DNA from: an uncultured Collinsella sp.
GTDB lineage: Bacteria; Actinomycetota; Coriobacteriia; Coriobacteriales; Coriobacteriaceae
Reading direction: 5' to 3'
NCBI GenBank assembly: GCA_958413895.1
Contig: CATYVQ010000012.1
Span: 13,570-77,569 of the forward strand
Length of the DNA stretch: 64,000 bases
Below the pieces are notes generated by a model that saw only the letters and a list, made by a program, of their open reading frames with translations, searched no databases and had not been told where the DNA came from. The position numbers and the translations under genes were made by a program. This document shows, piece after piece, positions 17,267-26,860 of this stretch (position 1 is the stretch's first letter; every line of letters begins with the position of its first letter).

Positions 17267-18841
17267 ATGGGAAAGAAACTCGATAAGAAGGCCAAGCCCG
17301 CAGAGGGCAAGACGCCCAACGGCATCAAGGTCGATAAGGCCGTCAAAAAATTCCGCAAGCTCGAAGGCAAACTGTGGACCCGCGAGTACCTGCTCAAAAT
17401 TGCCGAGTTCGATGGCGCGACGATTGCCCCCGCCAACGGCGCCGCGGCCCGCGCCGATGCCATGGGCACCCTTGCCGGCGAGCATCACAAGCTACTGACC
17501 AGCGAGAAGTCCGTTGAGCTCGTACGCTCGTTAGCGCGCGAGACCGTCGCCGGCGGCAAAATTGACGACCCGCAGCTGCTCGACGAGATCCGTGTGCTCG
17601 GTCGCGACCAGCGCGAGGCAAGCGTCATCCCCACCGAGGAGGCCGAGGCCTGGACCAGGCTCACCTGCGAGGCCGATGCCGTGTGGCACAAGGCCAAGAC
17701 GGCCAATGACTGGGCGAGCTTTGAGCCCTATGTGGATAGGATCGTCGCCCAACTTAAGCATCAGGCCGAACTTATGGACCCCAAGCGCGACCCATACGAT
17801 GTTTGGCTCGACCAGTACGAGCGCGGCCTTTCCGCCAAGAGCTTCGATGCGTTTTGCGATGAGGTCAAGGCGACGGTCGTGCCGCTCGTGCGCGCCATCG
17901 GCGAGCGCAGCCAGCAGCCCGATGCCGACTTTTTGCACGCCCGCGTGCCCGAGGCCGCCCAGCGCGCCATGAGCTTCGACCTTATGAAGCTTGTCGGCCT
18001 GAACCTGGACGACACCACGCTTGCCTTTACCGAGCACCCGTTTAGCGAGGGCTTTGCCGTGGGTGACGCGCGCATCGCGACACACATCTACGAGGACGAT
18101 TGCATCTCCAACGTCTACAGCATCATCCACGAGGCGGGACACGCCATGTACGAGCTGGGCGTCAATCCTGCCTATGCGCGCACCTGTCTTGAGGGTGGCA
18201 CCTCCATGGGCATCCACGAGAGCCAGAGCCGCTTCTTCGAGAACACCGTGGGTCGCAGCCGCGCCTTTATGGGACCGCTGCTCGAGGTGCTGCGCCGCCA
18301 CGCACCCGAGGTCTACGGCGACGTCGACGAAGACACGCTCTACCGCGCCGTGAACATCGCGCAGCCGTCGTTGATCCGCACCGAGGCCGATGAGCTCACC
18401 TATCCGCTGCACGTTATGGTGCGCTACGAGATCGAGCGCATGCTGTTTGCCGGCGAGGCCATGGCCAAGGATATCCCCGCGCTTTGGAATCGCTTTATGG
18501 ACGAGTACCTGGGCATTCCCGTTCCCGACGACACGCACGGCTGCCTGCAGGATACGCACTGGAGCGGCGGCTCGTTTGGCTACTTCCCCACGTATGCGCT
18601 GGGCAGTGCCTACGATGCCATGTTTGTGCCGGCCATGTGCCGCGACGGCGTCGACCTTACCGGCGCCTGCGCGAGCGGCGATCTGGCGCCCGTCCGTGCC
18701 TGGCTGGGCGAGCACATTTGGCAGTGGGGCCGCGCCAAAGACGCGCCGGAACTCATCAAGGGCGCCTGCGGCATGGCGTTCGATGCCCGCTACTACTGTA
18801 GCTACCTGCAGGACAAGTTCACCACGCTCTACGAGCTGTAA
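17267..18841 (+). CDS. M32-family metallocarboxypeptidase (Taq type)
   Basis: 524 residues, the standard length for thermostable carboxypeptidase 1 (M32). The zinc site HEAGH is at 288-292 (IIHEAGHAMYELGV). The family signatures GGTSMGIHESQSRFFENTVGRS (about 310-330) and DLTGACASGDLAPVRAWLGEHIW near the C-terminus are present. It removes C-terminal residues from peptides in the cytoplasm. The first 35 residues form a lysine-rich extension (KKLDKKAKPAEGKTPNG). It is a single gene transcribed away from the pheST T-box and ends at a bidirectional hairpin shared with glmM. Confidence 0.94.
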   Translation: MGKKLDKKAKPAEGKTPNGIKVDKAVKKFRKLEGKLWTREYLLKIAEFDGATIAPANGAAARADAMGTLAGEHHKLLTSEKSVELVRSLARETVAGGKIDDPQLLDEIRVLGRDQREASVIPTEEAEAWTRLTCEADAVWHKAKTANDWASFEPYVDRIVAQLKHQAELMDPKRDPYDVWLDQYERGLSAKSFDAFCDEVKATVVPLVRAIGERSQQPDADFLHARVPEAAQRAMSFDLMKLVGLNLDDTTLAFTEHPFSEGFAVGDARIATHIYEDDCISNVYSIIHEAGHAMYELGVNPAYARTCLEGGTSMGIHESQSRFFENTVGRSRAFMGPLLEVLRRHAPEVYGDVDEDTLYRAVNIAQPSLIRTEADELTYPLHVMVRYEIERMLFAGEAMAKDIPALWNRFMDEYLGIPVPDDTHGCLQDTHWSGGSFGYFPTYALGSAYDAMFVPAMCRDGVDLTGACASGDLAPVRAWLGEHIWQWGRAKDAPELIKGACGMAFDARYYCSYLQDKFTTLYEL

Positions 18842-18863
18842 GGCATAACCGACACGCCAACGC

Positions 18864-18902
18864 AAAGGGGACGCCGCGGAACCAATCCGCAGCGTCCCCT
18901 TT
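18864..18902. terminator. Bidirectional hairpin between M32 peptidase gene and glmM
   Basis: AAAGGGGACGC-c-GCGGA pairs with TCCGC-a-GCGTCCCCTTT. It separates two converging genes and has A/T flanks on both sides, so it can act for both. It is followed by CTTAAGAACGTCCCC (18914-18928), a motif that I associate with dispersed intergenic repeats. Confidence 0.7.
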
Positions 18903-18938
18903 CCACCTAGTCGCTTAAGAACGTCCCCAATGACTACC

Positions 18939-20270
18939 TTATAGAGCTTCCAGAGCGCTTGTGATGCGCTTCATGGCGGCATCGGCGGATGCTTGGTCGG
19001 GCGCCTCGGCCAGCACGCGGATAACCGACTCGGTTCCACTCTTGCGCACGAGCACGCGGCCCTCGCCTGCCAGCGCAACCTCGGCCTCGGCGATGGCGTT
19101 CTGCACGCCCATGTTCTCGAGCGCGGCGTCCTTGTCCGCCACGCGCACGGCCACCTGCGCCTGCGGCAGCAGCTTGCACGGAGCCGTGAGCTGCGAGAGC
19201 GTCTCGCGCTCGGCACGAATCACTTCCATCACGCGCAGCGAGGTCATAATGCCGTCGCCCGTGCGCTCGATATCGCCAAAGATCGTATGGCCCGTCTGCT
19301 CGCCGCCCAGGCTGTAGCCGCCCTCGCGCATCTTGGCATACACGTGACGGTCGCCCACGCCGCTGGTCACGGTGCTCAGACCGGCAAGCTCCAGCGACTT
19401 GACCAGACCAAAGTTGCTGGCGATCGTCGGTACCACGGTACCGCCCGAAAGGCGACCGTGCTTGTTCAGATACACGCCGCACACGTACAGGATCTGGTCG
19501 CCGTCTACCACGCGACCGCGCTCATCCACGGCCAGGCAGCGGTCGGCATCGCCGTCATAGGCAAAACCCACATCCAGGCCCTGCTCCACCACGTGGCGCT
19601 GCAGGCGCTCCATATGCGTGGAGCCACAGTCGACGTTGATGTTAAAGCCATCGGGCGCGGCGTTGATCACGCGCACGTCGGCACCGAGCGCGTCAAACAC
19701 CGGCTTGGCCACCGAGGAAGCCGAGCCGTTGGCGCAGTCGATGCCGATCTTGACGCCCTGCAGCGAAAAGTTCGCACTTGCAATGAGCGAAGCAATGTAG
19801 CGGTTGCGGCCCTGCATGTAGTCCACCGTGGCGCCGATGTGGTTGCCCGTTGCCAGCGGCACCTCGCTCTTGCCATCGATGTAGTCCTCGATGAGCTCCA
19901 GCACGTCCTCGTCCATCTTAAAGCCGTCGCTGTTGACGAGCTTAATGCCGTTATCGCAAAACGGGTTGTGGCTCGCGCTGATCATGATGCCGCAATCGAA
20001 GCAGCCTTCCACGGTCTGATGCGCTACGCCCGGCGTGGGGATCACGTGCAGCATATAGGCGTCCGCACCGCTCGCGACCAGTCCGCTCACTAGCGCCGCC
20101 TCGAACATATAGCTCGAGCGACGCGTGTCCTTGCCCACGATGACGCGTGCCTTGCGCTCGCGGTTGGCGCCGTAATACCAGCCCACAAAACGGCCAATCT
20201 TATAAGCGTGCTCTACCGTCAGCCCAACGTTGGCCTCACCGCGAAAGCCGTCGGTGCCAAAGTACTTCAT
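18939..20270 (-). CDS. glmM: Phosphoglucosamine mutase
   Basis: 443 residues. It begins MKYFGTDGFRG, contains the phosphoserine loop ISASHNPFCDNGIK (Ser at about 101), the metal loop AYDGDADRC (about 243) and the sugar-binding GGEQTGHTIF segment, and the C-terminal phosphate-binding RKSGTESVIRV. It interconverts glucosamine-6-phosphate and glucosamine-1-phosphate for peptidoglycan precursor synthesis. It starts 12 bases after the stop of the DUF4012 gene on the same strand, so they are probably cotranscribed. Confidence 0.96.
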   Translation of the reverse strand: MKYFGTDGFRGEANVGLTVEHAYKIGRFVGWYYGANRERKARVIVGKDTRRSSYMFEAALVSGLVASGADAYMLHVIPTPGVAHQTVEGCFDCGIMISASHNPFCDNGIKLVNSDGFKMDEDVLELIEDYIDGKSEVPLATGNHIGATVDYMQGRNRYIASLIASANFSLQGVKIGIDCANGSASSVAKPVFDALGADVRVINAAPDGFNINVDCGSTHMERLQRHVVEQGLDVGFAYDGDADRCLAVDERGRVVDGDQILYVCGVYLNKHGRLSGGTVVPTIASNFGLVKSLELAGLSTVTSGVGDRHVYAKMREGGYSLGGEQTGHTIFGDIERTGDGIMTSLRVMEVIRAERETLSQLTAPCKLLPQAQVAVRVADKDAALENMGVQNAIAEAEVALAGEGRVLVRKSGTESVIRVLAEAPDQASADAAMKRITSALEAL

Positions 20271-20282
20271 ATCTTACTTATC

Positions 20283-22604
20283 CTATTCGAACGTTTGAGC
20301 GGTTGGCGTGGTACGAACCTTAAGCTCTTTGTGCCCAGAGTCCTTCGAAGTCGTGACCGTGTACTCGACCTTTATGTCTTGTCCAAGAAGCATGTGGACA
20401 CCGCCCCATGCAACCTTCAAGCCATCGTGCGTCGCTTCGTTCATCTCGATAGAACCGGAGCCCGAAGTCTTAATGTCCGAAATGCTGCCTCCCGCAGGAG
20501 CATAGAGATAAAGCCTCAGCACCTCATCATCAATATCCTGGCTAATGCCGTTATGGCCCTGGAAATAACCAGGCATCTCGGCCTTCTCCTGGGGGGTCAT
20601 CGTGTTCTTGAGCGAGGTGGTCACTCGATACGTCGTCGAGCCATCGGCATTTTCAACCGAAGAATCGATGGTGACTCGCTTATCGAGGAACCAATCCATC
20701 TTTGAATAGCTGTAGTTGTTCACATAGACGCCCAAAATCGGAGCCTCCGACGTATCGGTTTGGAGGGCGCCCGATATTCCAAGAGCCTTCGCGGCCTTTT
20801 CCTCGTCATCGTTTCTCGAATACATGAGGATGCGACCCTCGGAAGCGCCCTTTTCGATGGCGGCAGCAATCTTGGTAATATCGCTGGAGCCCAGTTCGTC
20901 CACGATCTTGTTAAAAGCTGATCCGGCAACCGCCGCAAAAATGGCGTCCTGTTCCTCTACCGGGTAATTCCAATAAATATCGTGCAGCAGCACCTTTGCA
21001 GCGTTGCTTCCATCAACGACGGCGCCGTCAGGAAGCTGTGTGCCGCCTACAACGCCGAGCATATACTGCAAAAATACCGGATCGACTGCAAATACGCCGT
21101 CGATGTCATCTCCGACAATGGCCTTCTGCATATCGCTGGCAAGCTGAGCCGCACGCGGATAATCGGGCGTCATCGTAACGTCGCCCATCGTGTATCCGAG
21201 CGTGTTGAATCCGGTCAGGCCCCATCCGGTCGTGAATAAGTTTGCCTCTTCATCGGTGATGGGAAGCGGGCTCAAAGGCTCTTTCATCATGTCGACTTTG
21301 ACAAAATCGCCCAGTTCGAGCTTACCGTCAGTCACCGACATCACGCCGCGAGAACCAGGGAAACCGCCGCAGGCGCGGATCTCGACATTGCTCATCGCGA
21401 GCACAAGATAATGACGCGTCTGGCCGTTGGCGCCGAGCATCTGGGGAAGGACGGGGGCGACCTTCTCCGCCGCGTCAACCGCGCCGTTGAGGGTGGCAAA
21501 GCCGTCCTTGGCCTTATCGACCAGCTCGGTCACCTGGGAAATATGAGTATCGCCAATGCCCTGGACCTTCTCGTTGGCGCTCTTGAACACCTTCGAGCTG
21601 CTGGAAAGCGAATCGGCGACCGCCTGTAGCGCGGACACGTTAATCATGCCGTCCTGGAACAGCTTGCCGGGCGTGGCCTGCGAGAGGTTATCGGCCATGG
21701 GAACCAGCGCGTTGCTCGAGACATCGGACAGGGCATCAATCATGGTGCGGGCTGCGTTGATGTCGCTGCCATACACCGGGATAAACGAAGCCGCCGTCCA
21801 CAGCGGGCTCGAGGTCTCCGCCTTCATGCTGTTGCAGAGCTCATCGATCTTCTTCGCGTCGTCAGGCAGCGTCGAAAAATCGCCCGACGTGACCTTGTCC
21901 TTAAGGCCACCGACGATCTCGACAGCCTCCTTCGCTTCGCTCTTTACGGTCTTTGCCGAGTTAAGCAGCATAAAGCCGCTTGCGCCAAGCGCAACGAGAA
22001 GCACCGCGACTACAGCGGCAATAATGGCGCCGGTGTGACGCTTTTTGCGCTCGCCCTTGCGATGACGATGACGGACCAGACCGTCAGAGGTCGAACTCGA
22101 CGAAGCGTCGCTACCGTAGTTCAAGCCAAAATCGTAATAATCTTCCTTGGAACCCGAGCCCGCAAACTCGGCACCGCTATCATCCAGGCGGGCGAACGTG
22201 CCAGTCTCGGAGGCGCCGGTGTAAATCGTGCCAAGGTTACCCGTAAGCCCCGCGCCACCGGCAGAGGGAGTATTGTTGGCGGCCTTGTCGGCATTAACGT
22301 TGTCGGCGGCATTCGCGGCGTTGGCAGCACCCGCGTTGTTCGCGGGTACCGAAGGAGCCCCGATCGGCTGCGACGCGGAGGTTGCACCGCCCGCAAAGAC
22401 ATTCCCTCTTGCACGGCCGGTCTTTTTTGCCTTTTGAGACTGCTCGTACAGAGCGGTAAACATCGCCGTCTCGCCCGGGGACACGCGCTTACCGGAACCG
22501 CCCTGTCCAGCGCCGCCCGGCGTGCCGGCCTTACCAGCCCCGTTCGGACGCGGCGGAACTGCAGGGCGGCCGCTATCGCTGCCCTTAAAGTGATTACCAG
22601 CCAT
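20283..22604 (-). CDS. DUF4012 membrane-anchored protein
   Basis: 773 residues. The first ~195 residues are low-complexity, cytoplasmic, and rich in Gly, Ala and Asn (PAVPPRPNGAGKAGTPGGAG). One membrane helix follows (about 200-225: HTGAIIAAVVAVLLVALGASG). The rest is outside the membrane and belongs to DUF4012, with the family landmark NVEIRACGGFPGSRGVMSV (about 400). DUF4012 proteins are often near exopolysaccharide or cell-wall genes; here glmM follows directly. Function is unknown, and a role in envelope assembly is only inferred from context. The start ATG at 22604 has GAGGA seven bases upstream; an earlier ATG would add nine residues. Confidence 0.82.
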   Translation of the reverse strand: MAGNHFKGSDSGRPAVPPRPNGAGKAGTPGGAGQGGSGKRVSPGETAMFTALYEQSQKAKKTGRARGNVFAGGATSASQPIGAPSVPANNAGAANAANAADNVNADKAANNTPSAGGAGLTGNLGTIYTGASETGTFARLDDSGAEFAGSGSKEDYYDFGLNYGSDASSSSTSDGLVRHRHRKGERKKRHTGAIIAAVVAVLLVALGASGFMLLNSAKTVKSEAKEAVEIVGGLKDKVTSGDFSTLPDDAKKIDELCNSMKAETSSPLWTAASFIPVYGSDINAARTMIDALSDVSSNALVPMADNLSQATPGKLFQDGMINVSALQAVADSLSSSSKVFKSANEKVQGIGDTHISQVTELVDKAKDGFATLNGAVDAAEKVAPVLPQMLGANGQTRHYLVLAMSNVEIRACGGFPGSRGVMSVTDGKLELGDFVKVDMMKEPLSPLPITDEEANLFTTGWGLTGFNTLGYTMGDVTMTPDYPRAAQLASDMQKAIVGDDIDGVFAVDPVFLQYMLGVVGGTQLPDGAVVDGSNAAKVLLHDIYWNYPVEEQDAIFAAVAGSAFNKIVDELGSSDITKIAAAIEKGASEGRILMYSRNDDEEKAAKALGISGALQTDTSEAPILGVYVNNYSYSKMDWFLDKRVTIDSSVENADGSTTYRVTTSLKNTMTPQEKAEMPGYFQGHNGISQDIDDEVLRLYLYAPAGGSISDIKTSGSGSIEMNEATHDGLKVAWGGVHMLLGQDIKVEYTVTTSKDSGHKELKVRTTPTAQTFE

Positions 22605-22753
22605 AAAGAAATCCTCGCAATTGAGTCGCAATGAAAAAGTCCATAACGTTACTAGTTTATGGCATTTTGAGCATCGACAGCTAAACTCCAGACACGGACG
22701 TCAATTGGCGAAAATGCGGCACAACACCTTTCCCGTCTTGGCGGCGGCGCCAG

Positions 22754-23776
22754 CTACACCGTGAGGAACATCATCACGATGATCATGGCAAAGCCGATAA
22801 GGTCGGTCGGCAAAAACACCGTGCCCAGCATAACGGCGCTGGTGATGGTCGCCGAGACGGGCTCCACGGTTCCGATGAGACTCGCACGCACCGAGCCGAT
22901 GTCCTTAACGCCCTGCATATAGAGCATGTAAGCAAAAAACGAGCCGATAACCACGAACACCGCGAGCGCCTCGACGCCGGCAGCGTCGAGTGCCGGCATA
23001 TGCGCCCAGGGCCGCACGAAGACACATGAAACCACGCCCGCTGCGAGCATTGCCGAGCCCGTGACGATGGGGCTGCCATATTCGGGCAGGATCTTGGCGG
23101 GAATCACCGCCATACACGCGGCGCTGACCGCACACATAAGACCTGCTGCCAGGCCAAGCGGCGAGATATTCAGGCTGGTGGGGTCGCCGCCGGTGGCGAT
23201 TAAAAAGGTTCCACCCAGAGCTAGGCCAATGCCGATGACTTCGCGAGTACGTGGCATGCGGCGATCGATCACGCAGGTGTAGCCCATGATGATAACGAGC
23301 TGCAGGCACTGGAGCACCGTCGCGGTTCCGGCGTTCGTCAGCCGCACGGCCGAAAGATAGCAAAACTGGTTGAACAGCAGGCCAAAGGCGGTAAAGAGCA
23401 GCAGCTGCTTGCGATCGGCGGGTGTGGTCCAGAGCTTAATCAGGCGCTCGCGGTCGCGCGTGACAACCACGGCCATAAAGAGTAGACCGGCGAGAATCTG
23501 ACGCACGCTCATAAGCCACAAGGTGTCGACGTGGTAGGTATCGAACAGAAAGCTCGCGCTGGTGCCCGAGAAGCCCCAAAACGAACCGCCCACCAGCGTA
23601 GCCAAAACGCCCGTGATCATCTTGCGCGACGACGCATCGTTAAGGCGCTCGCGCCAGGCGCGGCGGGTGCTACGGCTGAGCTCGTCGGTGCCCTCGGGCA
23701 CATCAATGTTCGATATATCGGTCATCGGCACCGAAGCCCCTGCGCCTTCGACCTGCTCGACACACTCTTTGCTCAT
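22754..23776 (-). CDS. EamA/DMT-family transporter
   Basis: 340 residues with ten predicted membrane helices in two EamA repeats after a ~45-residue charged N-terminal tail. The first repeat begins GVLATLVGGSFWGFSGTSASFLF and the second TGSAMLAAGVVSCVF; the late segment SLIGTVEPVSATITSAVMLG is the typical EamA ending. Substrate is unknown; members export amino acids or metabolites. The start follows GGGGGAG. The gene appears monocistronic. Confidence 0.85.
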   Translation of the reverse strand: MSKECVEQVEGAGASVPMTDISNIDVPEGTDELSRSTRRAWRERLNDASSRKMITGVLATLVGGSFWGFSGTSASFLFDTYHVDTLWLMSVRQILAGLLFMAVVVTRDRERLIKLWTTPADRKQLLLFTAFGLLFNQFCYLSAVRLTNAGTATVLQCLQLVIIMGYTCVIDRRMPRTREVIGIGLALGGTFLIATGGDPTSLNISPLGLAAGLMCAVSAACMAVIPAKILPEYGSPIVTGSAMLAAGVVSCVFVRPWAHMPALDAAGVEALAVFVVIGSFFAYMLYMQGVKDIGSVRASLIGTVEPVSATITSAVMLGTVFLPTDLIGFAMIIVMMFLTV

Positions 23777-24007
23777 TCCACTCCCCCGAAACAGCCTGGA
23801 AACAATTCGGCTTACCTTACCACGGCGAAGTCACCAGCTGGAGGCTTGTCCGCTTATCGGTAGGACAATTCCGCAGGCGTCTTTCCATAGCTCGATACCG
23901 CAATGGCCTTGCATTATGCGACAGCCAAATCGCGGCAGCAGGCTCTTTTGAAATGGATATGACAAAGCCCCCGAATTCCACAATGTAAGCGATTTTTAAA
24001 AATGTTC

Positions 24008-24036
24008 TTGCCACCGAGTTCAGGCTCCGTTATATT
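24008..24036 (+). promoter_or_regulatory. Promoter of tRNA-Val
   Basis: TTGCCA (24008-24013) and TATATT (24031-24036) are 17 bases apart, 30 bases upstream of the mature tRNA. Confidence 0.75.
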
Positions 24037-24065
24037 ATCCCTTGCGCACTTGCGCACCCTTGATC

Positions 24066-24140
24066 GGGCGTTTAGCTCAGGGGGAGAGCGCTTCCCTGAC
24101 ACGGAAGAGGTCAGAAGTTCAAATCTTCTAACGCCCACCA
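24066..24140 (+). tRNA. tRNA-Val (anticodon GAC)
   Basis: 75 nt with encoded CCA. Acceptor GGGCGTT pairs with AACGCCC; the D-arm holds AGCTCAGGGGGAGAGC; the anticodon arm is CTTCC-CTGACAC-GGAAG with GAC in the middle; the T-arm is TTCAAAT-containing with 5-bp stem AGAAG/CTTCT. Confidence 0.97.
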
Positions 24141-24148
24141 AATGTTCG

Positions 24149-24185
24149 CAGCTCAGAGGCTACGTCCTCTGGGCTGTTTTGTTTT
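24149..24185 (+). terminator. Terminator of tRNA-Val
   Basis: CAGCTCAGAGG (24149-24159) pairs with CCTCTGGGCTG (24166-24176) including one G-T pair, followed by TTTTGTTTTA. Confidence 0.9.
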
Positions 24186-24476
24186 ATGTCGCCAACTTCG
24201 CTGGCAGCTCCAACCGTCATCGCACCGTAACATCAATTCACCTGACGAATGGCAGCCAAACAAACTCAATACCCCAACATCAACAATAGCCAGGCACAAA
24301 ACTGCGCCGCAAGCTGCTCCAGCCGCCCAACTGGCCCATAAGCCGACCATCTACTTACCGATCTATCCATCGGCATAACCAATCGGCCCGCACCGCAACT
24401 TCTCAGCAAAACGCCGCGATGCCTGCGCCCTGCGGTATCCTTGAGCCACTTGCACCTGCAGCACCAAGGAGCCGCC
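24186..24476. other. Non-coding spacer
   Basis: No gene, repeat or strong promoter is seen here. Short open frames lack ribosome-binding sites and look compositionally random. Confidence 0.5.
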
Positions 24477-25163
24477 ATGCGCACCGAGCTCGATGTCCCC
24501 TTTTCGCACAAAGAAGAAGCCAAGGCGCTGGGCGCCAAATGGGACCGGACCAAGAAGATCTGGTATGTACCCAGCGGCGTCAACCCCGAGCCCTTTGCCG
24601 AGTGGCTGCCCGGTGTTGACCGATCCGACCCCTCAGCGCCGTATATATATCTAGTACTGGGCAAGCGCGAGTGCTGGAAGTGTCACAAAGAGACCTCGGT
24701 CGCGGCCTTCGGCATTCCCTATCGAACCGATAACGACGAGGGCATCGCCATCGCGCACGCGCCCAACGAAGCCGGGCACATCGCCATCGACACGGCCAAC
24801 GCCAACGCACTCGCCATCGTGCCCGCTCTCGGCTGCGTGCCGAGCGAGATCCGCGACTACCTTCATAAGCGCTGCGGCTACAAGCCCGTAGGCGCACGAG
24901 CCCCCAAAGCCCCGTCGCTCGGCAACACGTGCACCATTTGCGACGCGCTGCAAGGCAGCCGCTATCTGTTCGAGGAGCCCTCGTCCCCGTTTGCCCTCAC
25001 TGCCATCAACAAGCTGCCGGCACTGGAGTTTGTGCGCGTCGAAGTTGCCGGCGTCTTTGGTGTCCCGGCCACGCGCACCGACTTTGACCAGGCGCTCTTT
25101 ACCTGGGCACGCGACCATCACGCCGAGTTCCACAGGCAACTCGGCGAGGGGGTTTATTTGTAG
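24477..25163 (+). CDS. DUF5710-domain protein of unknown function
   Basis: 228 residues. The N-terminal ~35 residues match the DUF5710 pattern (DVPFSHKEEAKALGAKWDRT, then KKIWYVPSG), a small domain often found at the ends of DNA-processing or mobile-element proteins such as primases. A CxxC (CWKC, about 62) and a second CTIC (about 153) could form a zinc site. The remainder is unassigned. AAGGAG sits six bases before the chosen ATG. The gene is next to the restriction-modification genes; a shared role is possible but not shown. Confidence 0.65.
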   Translation: MRTELDVPFSHKEEAKALGAKWDRTKKIWYVPSGVNPEPFAEWLPGVDRSDPSAPYIYLVLGKRECWKCHKETSVAAFGIPYRTDNDEGIAIAHAPNEAGHIAIDTANANALAIVPALGCVPSEIRDYLHKRCGYKPVGARAPKAPSLGNTCTICDALQGSRYLFEEPSSPFALTAINKLPALEFVRVEVAGVFGVPATRTDFDQALFTWARDHHAEFHRQLGEGVYL

Positions 25164-25219
25164 AGACGACATCGAGGCACTGAGGAGCAGAAACTCGATC
25201 GTTAAACAATCCCAAAACG

Positions 25220-26725
25220 CTACAGCCCCAGAATGTGCTCCAGGTAGCCCTTGTTGAACCAGAACGATTGCTTCGTCATCCAGCGCCCGTCGGGCAGTTC
25301 GTAAGCATTCCTTGCGATGTCACCGATCTCTGTTCCATCGACGAATCTGTACGCAGCTTTTGAGGTATGCGGGCGAACGTGGACGATCGGGTTGTCCGCC
25401 ATACCGGGCAGATTGTTGGTCACCTTGAGCTTTCCGCTTGCATCCCGATACGGATTGAGCTCAACGCCCTCGCGAATGACCTCTCGCGTCTCATCCCAGC
25501 AAGCCTTTGCGGGACCCTCGATTTCGTTTGCCGGCATTGCCCAGAATAGGCAGCGGTCAAGGCGCCACTCCCCCTCGTGGTCCTCGCGGAACACGACAAA
25601 GAAGAAACGGTTGGTCTCAAGACGCGCACGGAAGGAAGACGTTTCCCAATCCTCATTGATTAGCTGCTTAAACTCAAACGGAGGGAAAGACATTGCCTGC
25701 TCGATGTGCCCCCTCTTATTAACGCGACAAGCACGGACGTTAATCCCGGCCTTAACGAACTCCTCGGCAGAATTACTTTTAATGCCGAGCATGCGATAAA
25801 CGAGCGTTGTCCATTGCGCCTTGTTTCCTGTGTATTCCAGACCGTACTGCTCCGCAATCTGGCGATCGGTTTCGCCATAGTGGCGCTCAATAAGCGCAGT
25901 AACGTAGCTTTCGAAATCAATGGACTCGTCGTCGCCTTGAACGATGCTCTCGCCGATACGCGGGGCACCGAGAACATAGGTGTGAAGCACGTAGTCCATG
26001 TACGAACGTTTGAGTGAAAAGGCGCGACGCTTCGCGCGACGGCGTTCGATCTCGCCCGTATCGGTATTGAAGTACTCGTAATACTGGTCGACCCACATTG
26101 TCGCTTCGGTTGCGCCCTTTGTGCAGGCGCCCAAGTAGGTGGTCATGCCCTCCGATAGCTCGTCCGCGCGACCATCCTGAATGTACGAAATAATCTTCTC
26201 GTAGTCGGCGCGAATAATCTTCATGTCCTCTTCGGGCAGACGAACCATGACTGCACGCTCAATGCGCTGGTCGTATTTGTCGATAGGGCGATCGCGGCCG
26301 TAGTAAATCAGCAGAATATTGCTGAGCTTGGTCTTGAGATGCGAGCTTTCATAGTCGAGCGAAACGGGACGGTCATAGGGAATCATTGTCAGAACGAGAC
26401 GCTCGCCGGCAGATTTACGACCGTCTTTGAGTACATCAAAACACGTTGCCTTGAGCTCAACGCCCGCCTCGGGAAAGTCTGGCCGATCATCGCTGTTGGC
26501 CTTGTAGCCAAAATAACGCTCCTCGATCAGGGTTCCCATACCGCCCTTGTACTTCTTGGACCCAAAGTCCTTGGGCGCACTCTCCCCCTCCGGTGCGATG
26601 CCAAGCTCGAGAATATCGCGAAACGTCATGCCATCGAGATTGGCAGCATAGCGCTCGATACTTGAGGGGTCAGAAAAATCAGTATCGTCAAGCATACGCT
26701 TGAAATTGAGGTGCTTCTTGGGCAT
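25220..26725 (-). CDS. Type II restriction endonuclease, Sau3AI/MutH-like
   Basis: 501 residues. The MutH/Sau3AI active-site pattern is visible in the first 100 residues: IEERYFGYKANSDD then D83 (PDFPEAG), E90 and K92 (VELKAT), i.e. D-x6-E-x-K. Sau3AI proteins carry a second MutH-like, catalytically dead domain in the C-terminal half; the segment from about 270 (ESYVTALIERHYGETDRQIAEQYGLEYT) fits this layout and length. Sau3AI cuts GATC and is paired with a C5-cytosine methyltransferase, which is exactly the divergent neighbour here. The predicted target GATC is inference. Start ATG at 26725 follows GGAGG. The window holds many GATC sites, so the host must be protected. Confidence 0.85.
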   Translation of the reverse strand: MPKKHLNFKRMLDDTDFSDPSSIERYAANLDGMTFRDILELGIAPEGESAPKDFGSKKYKGGMGTLIEERYFGYKANSDDRPDFPEAGVELKATCFDVLKDGRKSAGERLVLTMIPYDRPVSLDYESSHLKTKLSNILLIYYGRDRPIDKYDQRIERAVMVRLPEEDMKIIRADYEKIISYIQDGRADELSEGMTTYLGACTKGATEATMWVDQYYEYFNTDTGEIERRRAKRRAFSLKRSYMDYVLHTYVLGAPRIGESIVQGDDESIDFESYVTALIERHYGETDRQIAEQYGLEYTGNKAQWTTLVYRMLGIKSNSAEEFVKAGINVRACRVNKRGHIEQAMSFPPFEFKQLINEDWETSSFRARLETNRFFFVVFREDHEGEWRLDRCLFWAMPANEIEGPAKACWDETREVIREGVELNPYRDASGKLKVTNNLPGMADNPIVHVRPHTSKAAYRFVDGTEIGDIARNAYELPDGRWMTKQSFWFNKGYLEHILGL

Positions 26726-26860
26726 GGGGTGCCTCCGAACGTCGCAGTTAACTTCATGGTAGCCCATGACGTGCGCACATGCGGCAATAATGGACGTTCT
26801 CTGAGAGTGATAAAATCAAGTCTTTTTCTTATTTGAAGATCGGTTATCGTTGTTTGGTTT